Shown here: positions 1 through 5,078 of the stretch, in pieces
Layout: each line of letters starts with the position of its first letter
How positions within the stretch are numbered: the first letter of the stretch is position 1
NCBI GenBank assembly: GCA_021809225.1
Contig: JAKBAL010000208.1
Location: forward strand, 1 to 5,078
Reading direction: 5' to 3'
Length of the DNA stretch: 5,078 nucleotides
Origin: Pseudomonadota bacterium
GTDB taxonomy: Bacteria > Pseudomonadota > Alphaproteobacteria > UBA9655
The notes under the pieces: model-generated
Database searches by the model: none
Seen by the model: only the letters and a program-made list of their open reading frames with translations
Told to the model about the DNA's origin: nothing
Made by a program: the position numbers and the translations under genes

Positions 1-189
1 CAAGCTGCGATCACAAAATGGTTGTTGGCGGGGTTAATAAAAACAAAAGGGTATACTTTAGCCTTTTCTGACGCATGGAATCCTGATTTTGGTAACGCGC
101 CACCAGACCAGCAAGCTTTATCAGAGCTTGATCAAGAAAAATTTATTGAAGATTGCTTGAGAGAAGGGAACATCATTCTTGGAAAGTAG
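1..189 (+). CDS. C-terminal fragment of an unrecognised protein (5' end outside window)
   Basis: Frame 1 is open from the first base to a TAG at 187-189, giving 62 residues of what must be a longer protein. The fragment starts with a mildly hydrophobic, basic stretch (KWLLAGLIKTKG), then an aromatic/proline part (SDAWNPDFGNAPPDQQ), and ends in an acidic, helix-prone tail (LSELDQEKFIEDCLREGN) before IILGK. No catalytic motif or transmembrane helix is evident and I do not recognise the family. Codon use looks bacterial and the open frame runs to the window edge, which supports a real gene over a chance frame. It is the only gene here on the plus strand and so converges on the tRNA-Thr and rnpB units. 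A 28-nt hairpin lies 15 nt after its stop codon. Confidence 0.6.
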   Translation, partial: QAAITKWLLAGLIKTKGYTLAFSDAWNPDFGNAPPDQQALSELDQEKFIEDCLREGNIILGK

Positions 190-203
190 GTAAGATTTAG
201 AAT

Positions 204-231
204 GCGGTTTAACGTTGCCACGTTGGGCCGC
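204..231 (+). other. 12-bp RNA hairpin just downstream of the partial gene
   Basis: Positions 204-215 pair with 220-231 around the 4-nt loop 216-219. The pairs are four GC pairs at the base, three consecutive G-U wobbles (208-210 with 225-227), then five Watson-Crick pairs. The wobbles only form in plus-strand RNA; on the minus strand they become A-C mismatches, so the structure suits the transcript of the gene ending at 189. There is no U-tract directly after the stem; the first run of four T is at 245-248, following a second tiny stem (235-239 with 244-248). It may be a 3'-end stabilising hairpin or a poor intrinsic terminator. Confidence 0.4.
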
Positions 232-394
232 CTAAAAAGTGGGCTTTTACGCAGACTTAATGCTTATTTATTTAACATGGGGTAAATCACGTTGTCTATG
301 TTTCTTTTTTTATTTTTGTAAGAAATACTGCTCTCAACGGCAAAAAATCAAATGGAAAATTCTAAAAGAGTAACTCCATTTTATTTTCGCTACG

Positions 395-416
395 TTGGTG
401 AAAATTTGGTGAAAAT
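395..416. repeat. Perfect 11-bp tandem duplication
   Basis: The unit TTGGTGAAAAT occurs at 395-405 and directly again at 406-416, with a three-base start of a third copy after it. It lies 46 bp beyond the 3' (CCA) end of tRNA-Thr, in a spacer without a gene. Short direct repeats beside a tRNA 3' end can be arm-type binding sites or scars of tyrosine-recombinase integration. No integrase gene or second copy of the tRNA end is in the window, so only the repeat itself is certain. Confidence 0.6.
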
Positions 417-462
417 TGTTTTTTAGTTTTTGGGTCTATGCTCTAAAAACCCTTTGTTTTAC

Positions 463-538
463 TGGTGCCGGATGTCGGAATCGAACCAACGACCTACTGA
501 TTACAAATCAGTTGCTCTACCAGCTGAGCTAATCCGGC
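463..538 (-). tRNA. tRNA-Thr (anticodon UGU)
   Basis: Read on the minus strand, the 76-nt cloverleaf is complete. The acceptor stem is GCCGGAT (532-538) with ATCCGGC (467-473), followed by discriminator A (466) and an encoded CCA (463-465). The D arm is GCTC/GAGC with the AGCTGGTA loop. The anticodon stem ACTGA/TCAGT encloses the loop TTTGTAA, with anticodon TGT at 503-505. The five-nucleotide variable loop is AGGTC, and the T arm GTTGG/CCGAC carries the TTCGATT loop. UGU reads threonine ACA codons and usually other ACN codons by wobble. There is no intron and no mismatch in the acceptor stem. It is transcribed from its own promoter about 17 bp upstream, and I see no clear terminator hairpin after it. 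Confidence 0.97.
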
Positions 539-554
539 TTTACTTAAGACTTAT

Positions 555-583
555 ATCGTATATGCCCTTGAAGGCCAAGTCAA
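555..583 (-). promoter_or_regulatory. Promoter of tRNA-Thr
   Basis: On the minus strand a -35 box TTGACT (578-583) and a -10 box TACGAT (555-560) are separated by exactly 17 bp. This puts the transcription start near 548, about 10 nt before the mature tRNA 5' end at 538, so RNase P would remove only a short leader. The spacer holds an imperfect dyad around CTTCAAGG. The match is strong by sigma70 standards and is the only good candidate upstream of the tRNA. Confidence 0.65.
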
Positions 584-766
584 AAAAGACAGTAAAAAAA
601 ATGATAAAAAAAGTGCCATCCAACTTCGATAGTTCTTTGCTTGAGTGGACTCTTTAAGTCTAATTTTTGTTAGCTTAGATGGACTTTTTTTGTGCTTCAA
701 TATGTTGAAAGTAAATAATAAATTTATGTTGCTAGACAATTTTATGTTAGTCTTATGGTTGTTCAG

Positions 767-777
767 AAAAGAAAAAA
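767..777 (-). terminator. U-tract at the 3' end of rnpB
   Basis: One base after the 3' strand of P1 the minus strand reads TTTTTTCTTTT. A T-tract directly after the closing helix is a common end for rnpB transcripts. Here the stem in front would be P1, a long-range helix, rather than a local hairpin, so the termination mechanism is uncertain. Confidence 0.35.
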
Positions 778-778
778 C

Positions 779-1147
<369 letters not shown>

Positions 1148-1153
1148 ATCTTT

Positions 1154-1182
1154 TACATAGGCTTTTCTTAAACTTTTAACAA
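1154..1182 (-). promoter_or_regulatory. Promoter of rnpB, overlapping the end of the amidase gene
   Basis: On the minus strand TTGTTA (1177-1182) and TATGTA (1154-1159) are 17 bp apart, with the start of P1 seven bases after the -10 box, where transcription should begin. The -35 hexamer is the Leu-Leu codon pair close to the amidase C-terminus and the amidase stop codon (1168-1170) lies in the spacer. rnpB can therefore be transcribed independently of the upstream operon while still receiving read-through. Confidence 0.65.
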
Positions 1183-1842
1183 GCCTTGAAGAAGGAAGAG
1201 CGTCTCTTGATCTGCAATTCCATCTCTTTTGTGGGGTTGAAAATGGCGCTGAAAGGCAAGAAGGGTATGGGAGGGAGAGATGGTTTCATAACCAATTTTT
1301 TTGAGAACTTTAAGGGTGTCTTCTATTTTTACGTCAGAAAATTTGGATTTATGAGAATGGTTGGGCCAAAGTCCTAGGCCTTCTTTTGCAAGAGTTCTCC
1401 AGGGGAATAAATGTCCAGGGTCTTGCTTGCGGCGAGGAGCAATATCGGAATGCCCTAAAATGCGCGAAGGGGGGATGTCCCATCGTGTACAGATGTCTTC
1501 ACAGAGTTTCAAGAGAGCATCAATTTGCGCATCAGGAAAAGGGAGGTATCCATAACTATGCCCAGGATTTTCCAATTCAATGCCGATGGAACAACTGTTC
1601 AAATCAGTGCATCCTTGCCAATATCCTTCACCGGCATGCCAAGCTCGTTTGTCTTCCCGAACAATCTGATAAACTTGTCCCCCTTCATCGATTAGGTAGT
1701 GGGAGCTAACCTTTGAAATTGGATTTGAGAACCATGTTAGAACTGTATCAACTGATGGCATATCCGTATAATGAATAATTATAGAGTCAATAGCTGTTAT
1801 TCGTTCATTAAAGTGAGGGGAGGGGGCAGTGAGGAGCTTCAT
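1168..1842 (-). CDS. N-acetylmuramoyl-L-alanine amidase (Amidase_2, AmpD/AmiD-like) with peptidoglycan-binding domain
   Basis: A zinc amidase of 224 residues predicted to cut the bond between N-acetylmuramic acid and L-alanine in murein or anhydro-muropeptides. The Amidase_2 domain spans about residues 5-155. Candidate zinc ligands are H24 (IIIHYT), H131 (GHSDIAP) and D141, with H131 and D141 ten residues apart as in the family. K139 and E89 (IGIELEN) sit where the catalytic Lys and Glu are expected. SSHYLID and RAWHAG are family hallmarks. Residues about 165-222 look like a small PG_binding_1 helical domain (AFQRHFQP, DGIADQET). The architecture is that of AmiD, but there is no signal peptide or lipobox, so the enzyme should be cytoplasmic and act like AmpD in wall recycling. 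The ATG overlaps the ABC-F stop as ATGA, and AGGAAAGG (1847-1854) supplies the ribosome site inside the upstream gene. Function is well supported; cellular location is inferred. Confidence 0.93.
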   Translation of the reverse strand: MKLLTAPSPHFNERITAIDSIIIHYTDMPSVDTVLTWFSNPISKVSSHYLIDEGGQVYQIVREDKRAWHAGEGYWQGCTDLNSCSIGIELENPGHSYGYLPFPDAQIDALLKLCEDICTRWDIPPSRILGHSDIAPRRKQDPGHLFPWRTLAKEGLGLWPNHSHKSKFSDVKIEDTLKVLKKIGYETISPSHTLLAFQRHFQPHKRDGIADQETLFLLQGLLKV

Positions 1843-3641
1843 AGGCCCTTTCCTTTTTCAAGTTTTTCCTCCTTCTCCAACAACTCAAGCCATCGTTCTT
1901 CCTTATGGTGGAGATCATGTCGTGAGGCTTGAAGTATCTGGGTCGTTTGCTCAAATGCTTTGGGATCACGCTGATAAAAAGAGTGATCAGAAAGTTTTTT
2001 TTCCAGCTGCTCGATTTTCTTGTTCAAGATCTCAATCTCTTGTGGGAGAAGGGAAAGTTCCCGCTCTTCTTTATAACTTAATTTTTCACGTGTCTTTATT
2101 TTTTCAGAAGGGGGGGCTTTCTTTCTCACAACCTTTGGCGCGGGAGGAGGGGAGCGCTGAGCCGCATAATCTGTATATCCCCCCACATACATTTGAATAT
2201 GTCCTTCCTCTTCAAAGGCTAAAATATGAGTCGTGGTTCGATCCAAAAAATCTCGGTCATGACTGACCAAAAGAAGGGTCCCCTGGTAATCAGCCAAGTA
2301 TTCTTGGAGCAAGTCTAGGGTTTCCATATCTAGATCATTGGTGGGTTCATCGAGGACAAGGAAATTGCTGGGTTTAGCCAATATCTTTGCAAGAAGAAGG
2401 CGATTTCTTTCTCCGCCAGAAAGATTTTTTAAAGGTGTTAGAGCTTGTTTTCGGTCAAAGAGAAAATCTTGCAGATACCCCATCACATGGCGAGGTTCCC
2501 CCTGAACAAGAATTTGATCTCCCCCTTGATCACATAAGGTTTGCCAAGGGGTTAGTGTTAAATCAAGAGAAGATTGTTTTTGATCAAAAACAGCAAGTTC
2601 AAGATTTTTGGCGCGTCGAATGTTTCCTTGATCGAGAGGTATCTCACCAATCAATAGTTTGATCAGCGTTGTTTTTCCGGATCCATTTGGACCAATGAGG
2701 CCTATACGATCCCCTCTTAAAATGCGACAAGAAAAATCTTTGATAATAGGTTTTTCTTTAAAGCTTTTAAAAACATGCTTGGCTTCAATCACAAGCTTGC
2801 TGCCCAGGGAGGCTTCCTGAGAGGTAAAGGCAACCCCGCCTTGAGTACCTTGGTAGTGTTTTCGTTCCTGCCTTAAGGTCAAAAGATTCCGCAGACGACC
2901 CATATTTCGTCTACGGCGAGCTGTTACACCTCGGTGGAGCCATTCAGTTTCTTGAGCAATTTTTTGGGTGAGCTTTTCTTGCGTCCGTGTTTCATGCTCA
3001 ATGATTTCTTCAGCCCACTCTTCAAAGAAAGGATATCCTTTTTCAAGAAATCTGAGGCGACCGCGATCGAGCCAAAAGGTCCTTTGAGATAGCTTGGAGA
3101 GGAAGGTTCGATCATGGCTGATCATGAGGATGGCGCCAGAATAAGCCTTTAAAGTATCCTCAAGCCATTCGATGGTGGTTAGATCCATGTGGTTGGTAGG
3201 TTCATCGAGCAATAAAACGTTAGGCTTCCCGAGGAGGGCTTTGGCCAGCATGACACGTCGAGATTCACCACCTGAAAGGCTTGAAAGCAACTTTTGAGGG
3301 TCAAGCTCTAAATGGCTTAAGGTTTCCTCAAGGACATAAGGCTCTACCTCGGCTTTAGTTTGTTGTTTTAAAAAATCAAATGCGGAAATGGGTTCTGCAG
3401 GTGCAAGAGATTGATCAAGAATACCAATTTTAAGGCCTGGTTTGACGAATCGTTCTCCACGGTCAAGCTCTAAGGTTCCCGCAAGGACTTTTAAAAGGGT
3501 AGATTTTCCGCTCCCATTTCGACCCACAAGACAAACTCGATCGCGTGGGAAAAGGGACAAGGAAACCTCGTCCAGAATCGTACGCGCCCCGAAAGCCAGG
3601 CGGGCAGTATTAAGGGCAAGAAGAGGGGGCGTTGTGTTCAT
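1839..3641 (-). CDS. uup: ABC-F family ATPase, Uup-like
   Basis: A soluble protein of 600 residues with two ABC domains and no membrane segments, typical of ABC-F proteins that act on the ribosome rather than in transport. Domain 1 has Walker A GRNGSGKST (40-48), signature LSGGE (122-126), Walker B with D146/E147 and switch H176. A basic, helical linker at about 200-275 (ARRRRNMGRLRNL) is the part that in this family reaches toward the peptidyl-tRNA. Domain 2 has Walker A GPNGSGKTT (317-325), LSGGE (407-411), D431/E432 and H461. After a proline-rich hinge (SPPPAPK, about 497-503), residues about 520-595 form a charged C-terminal coiled coil, which separates Uup from EttA. All ATPase residues are present. 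The start fits the family N-terminus (LLALNTARLAFG), though no good Shine-Dalgarno precedes it. It heads a two-gene unit with the amidase. In other bacteria Uup affects transposon excision and ribosome rescue or assembly; the exact role here is inferred. Confidence 0.93.
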   Translation of the reverse strand: MNTTPPLLALNTARLAFGARTILDEVSLSLFPRDRVCLVGRNGSGKSTLLKVLAGTLELDRGERFVKPGLKIGILDQSLAPAEPISAFDFLKQQTKAEVEPYVLEETLSHLELDPQKLLSSLSGGESRRVMLAKALLGKPNVLLLDEPTNHMDLTTIEWLEDTLKAYSGAILMISHDRTFLSKLSQRTFWLDRGRLRFLEKGYPFFEEWAEEIIEHETRTQEKLTQKIAQETEWLHRGVTARRRRNMGRLRNLLTLRQERKHYQGTQGGVAFTSQEASLGSKLVIEAKHVFKSFKEKPIIKDFSCRILRGDRIGLIGPNGSGKTTLIKLLIGEIPLDQGNIRRAKNLELAVFDQKQSSLDLTLTPWQTLCDQGGDQILVQGEPRHVMGYLQDFLFDRKQALTPLKNLSGGERNRLLLAKILAKPSNFLVLDEPTNDLDMETLDLLQEYLADYQGTLLLVSHDRDFLDRTTTHILAFEEEGHIQMYVGGYTDYAAQRSPPPAPKVVRKKAPPSEKIKTREKLSYKEERELSLLPQEIEILNKKIEQLEKKLSDHSFYQRDPKAFEQTTQILQASRHDLHHKEERWLELLEKEEKLEKGKGL

Positions 3642-3680
3642 AGTAAATTTTAAGTTGAGAAAGAGGAGAGTGCAAGATCA

Positions 3681-3710
3681 ATTATGTTTATTTTTGAGGA
3701 AGATGCTCAA
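3681..3710 (-). promoter_or_regulatory. Candidate promoter of the ABC-F/amidase operon
   Basis: On the minus strand TTGAGC (3705-3710) and CATAAT (3681-3686) are 18 bp apart, giving a start near 3674 and a leader of about 33 nt. The match is moderate (4/6 and 5/6). It lies after the lipase terminator, which supports ABC-F starting its own unit. The leader has no AGGAGG-like site; it reads CTCTCCTC where a ribosome site might be expected. Confidence 0.45.
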
Positions 3711-3748
3711 ATTTTTTGATGACAATCAAATAAATTTTTAAAAATTAT

Positions 3749-3781
3749 AAAAAAATCCTAGGCAATAAGGGGGCCTAGGAT
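3749..3781 (-). terminator. Intrinsic terminator of the lipase gene
   Basis: Positions 3755-3763 and 3773-3781 form a perfect 9-bp inverted repeat (ATCCTAGGC / GCCTAGGAT) with a 9-nt loop. On the minus strand the stem runs straight into seven T and a further AT-rich stretch, the classic Rho-independent layout. It begins 27 nt after the lipase stop codon and separates that gene from the ABC-F unit. On the plus strand no T-run follows, so it works in one direction. Confidence 0.88.
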
Positions 3782-3808
3782 CGATATAAAATTAAGATCT
3801 AATGTTGT

Positions 3809-4921
3809 TTACCAGCCAAACCAACTTTTGACGTATCCACCGATCGCAGCTGGAGCTTTGGCGACCTGTGATGCACAACTTATAGCCGTATGTGCAGCAT
3901 ATTGAGGGACTGTCACGGGAGACCAAACAACCTTTGATACAATGTTGCCCATCCAGGCATAGTATCCAACGTGGTTAAGGTCGATCTCAACGTCGTCCTC
4001 ACTTATAGCATCTGCGATGATGGGTCCAAGAACATGGTTTATGAGGGACCCAAACCTTGCTTTCTTCTTAAGCTTGACTGACTCACCGGCATGTTTGAAA
4101 CCAGTGAAGTACCCGAGATCAAAACCCCAACGTGTTCCGGGTGAAAGAGTAGGCACGATATCGTTTTCACGCCAGATGCGGACAATACGTTTATCGAGCA
4201 GTTCTTCCATCTGTGCTGCACCCTTAGCGTCTACGACCCTTGGAGAGCAGAAAGTTACCAAATCAACTTTTGAAGCATTTGCTAAGTTTTTCTTAATATC
4301 GATAGCAGCTAAGTGAGCAAGCGCCCCCCCTAAACTATGGCCCGTTACCAAGAATTCTACATCGTTTATACTTTTGCCGTTGGCACTAATGACCATATCG
4401 ATGACGTCGTGTAAAGATTCACGACTCTGCATGTAGCGCGTATTAAACCCTCCATGAATATACCCATCTATTCCCAGTTCAGCGTTTTTTTGTTTGAAAG
4501 CCCTTAGATTTGCTTCTTTAAAATCCTGAACAGATTCACTGCCATGATAAGAAACGGTAATGCGAGCTATTCCATTCTCTTCCTTATAAGTAACGATTCC
4601 TGCGGGAACATGACCATGCTCATCAGATATTGCACTAAAACTAATAACTTGATGGCCTTGACGCTCCATTTCCTCACGATAGGGAAAGGACCATTGATTA
4701 CGGATAGGATTTGATTTTACAGCAACGAGGTCTGAGTCGTTGTAGGCGGCATCAGAAGCAATAGCAGCATCTTTAATGAGTTTTGCACGTGAGTTGACTA
4801 CAGCAAACCGGCCAAAATCTGGGTCAATGTAACCTGATTGATCACCATATACACCCCCAAAATTAGCATATGCACCTGATGTAACCACCGTTGATACCAA
4901 TAACCATTTAAATAACTTCAT
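3809..4921 (-). CDS. Exported class 3 lipase (alpha/beta hydrolase)
   Basis: A 370-residue protein with a Sec signal peptide: MKLFK, hydrophobic WLLVSTVVTSG, then AYA, with likely cleavage before N20. There is no lipobox cysteine, so it should be soluble in the periplasm or beyond. The Lipase_3 core begins at about 122. YHGSES (125-130) occupies the position of the family's FRGT-type oxyanion segment, IHGGF (155-159) matches the VHSGF-like segment, and GHSLGGA (194-200) holds nucleophile S196. NDIVP gives acid D254. The triad histidine is probably H317 (DLNHVGYY), with H296 and H277 (FKHAGE, a common structural motif) as alternatives. It should hydrolyse ester bonds of glycerolipids; specificity cannot be read from sequence. 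The only two cysteines, C225 and C349, could form a disulfide after export. Residues about 320-370 are a hydrophobic, aromatic tail ending WFGW. The start is fixed by the signal peptide; the ribosome site is weak. It is monocistronic, with its own terminator. Catalytic class is confident; substrate and role in host interaction are inference. Confidence 0.9.
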   Translation of the reverse strand: MKLFKWLLVSTVVTSGAYANFGGVYGDQSGYIDPDFGRFAVVNSRAKLIKDAAIASDAAYNDSDLVAVKSNPIRNQWSFPYREEMERQGHQVISFSAISDEHGHVPAGIVTYKEENGIARITVSYHGSESVQDFKEANLRAFKQKNAELGIDGYIHGGFNTRYMQSRESLHDVIDMVISANGKSINDVEFLVTGHSLGGALAHLAAIDIKKNLANASKVDLVTFCSPRVVDAKGAAQMEELLDKRIVRIWRENDIVPTLSPGTRWGFDLGYFTGFKHAGESVKLKKKARFGSLINHVLGPIIADAISEDDVEIDLNHVGYYAWMGNIVSKVVWSPVTVPQYAAHTAISCASQVAKAPAAIGGYVKSWFGW

Positions 4922-4966
4922 CTTTACTACCCATTTTTAAAACAAACTAATCTAAAACATTTATTA

Positions 4967-4982
4967 CTTAACTTAAGATAAG
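4967..4982. promoter_or_regulatory. Near-palindrome over the lipase promoter
   Basis: The 16 bp CTTAACTTAAGATAAG is symmetric at 14 of 16 positions, centred between 4974 and 4975 on a CTTAAG core. It covers the candidate -10 box of the lipase gene, where a repressor site would be effective. In such AT-rich DNA a chance palindrome is quite possible. Confidence 0.3.
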
Positions 4983-5002
4983 AACTTTTAAAAAAAAATC
5001 AA
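4975..5002 (-). promoter_or_regulatory. Candidate promoter of the lipase gene
   Basis: On the minus strand TTGATT (4997-5002) and TATCTT (4975-4980) are 16 bp apart, with a T-rich spacer, which would give a leader of roughly 45-50 nt before the ATG at 4921. Both hexamers are 4/6 matches in very AT-rich DNA, so this is the best of several weak possibilities. Confidence 0.35.
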
Positions 5003-5078
5003 TAATAAAAATGCTTTAATTAACAATTTAATTTAAGATTTCTATCTAGTTATCTATGTATAGATTCTTTTTCTCCTT

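Noticed and set aside
426..453. Possible terminator hairpin after tRNA-Thr (tttttggg and aaaaaccc blocks)
   Set aside because: The two blocks are mirror images rather than reverse complements; only GGGT/ACCC can pair, which is too weak.
430..657. Plus-strand frame of 75 codons
   Set aside because: It runs antisense through the whole tRNA-Thr gene and its promoter.
647..687. Terminator-like stem with a T-run on the plus strand
   Set aside because: The stem needs a four-base bulge, and no plus-strand gene lies upstream for it to terminate.
551..739. Minus-strand frame of 62 codons with a hydrophobic stretch (possible small membrane protein)
   Set aside because: It begins at TTG with no ribosome site, runs through the tRNA-Thr promoter boxes, and its F/L/S-rich make-up is what AT-rich spacer DNA gives by chance.
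1829..2266. Plus-strand frame of 145 codons
   Set aside because: It is the shadow of the ABC-F C-terminal region, which has strong domain evidence on the minus strand.
3442..3741. Plus-strand frame of 99 codons, rich in arginine
   Set aside because: It is antisense to the ABC-F Walker A region and runs across that gene's promoter; no domain is seen.
4017..4316. Plus-strand frame of 99 codons
   Set aside because: It is antisense to the catalytic core of the lipase.
5067..5078. AAGGAG on the minus strand at the right edge, a possible ribosome site
   Set aside because: No start codon with an open frame follows at a usable distance.

Overview
The window looks like chromosome from an alphaproteobacterium of moderate GC with AT-rich spacers. 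This rests on the alphaproteobacterial look of the class A RNase P RNA, on a signal-less AmpD/AmiD-type amidase ending right at rnpB, and on the codon use. A host-associated lineage such as Holosporales or a relative is possible, but that is inference; no rRNA or marker protein here settles it. Almost everything is on the minus strand. The only plus-strand gene seen is a fragment at the left edge.

Layout, left to right: (i) 1-189, the last 62 codons of an unrecognised plus-strand gene. (ii) 190-462, a spacer with a 12-bp RNA-type hairpin (204-231) and an 11-bp tandem duplication (395-416). (iii) 463-538, tRNA-Thr(UGU) with encoded CCA and a good sigma70-type promoter at 555-583. (iv) 584-766, an AT-rich spacer with no convincing gene. 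(v) 779-1147, rnpB, whose promoter lies in the last codons of the next gene. (vi) 1168-1842, an N-acetylmuramoyl-L-alanine amidase with a C-terminal peptidoglycan-binding domain. (vii) 1839-3641, an ABC-F ATPase of the Uup type, overlapping the amidase start by 4 bp. (viii) 3642-3808, a spacer with the ABC-F promoter and a strong intrinsic terminator for the gene to its right. (ix) 3809-4921, a Sec-exported class 3 lipase. (x) 4922-5078, an AT-rich leader with a candidate lipase promoter overlapped by a near-palindrome.

Transcription runs right to left in separate units: lipase (own terminator), then ABC-F plus amidase as a translationally coupled pair, then rnpB and tRNA-Thr from their own promoters. 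The ABC-F ATPase (ribosome related), the amidase (murein recycling or turnover), RNase P (tRNA 5' maturation) and tRNA-Thr are housekeeping functions. The exported lipase is the one accessory-looking gene. I see no CRISPR array, insertion sequence, toxin-antitoxin pair or defence system, and no evidence of a previously undescribed multi-gene system.
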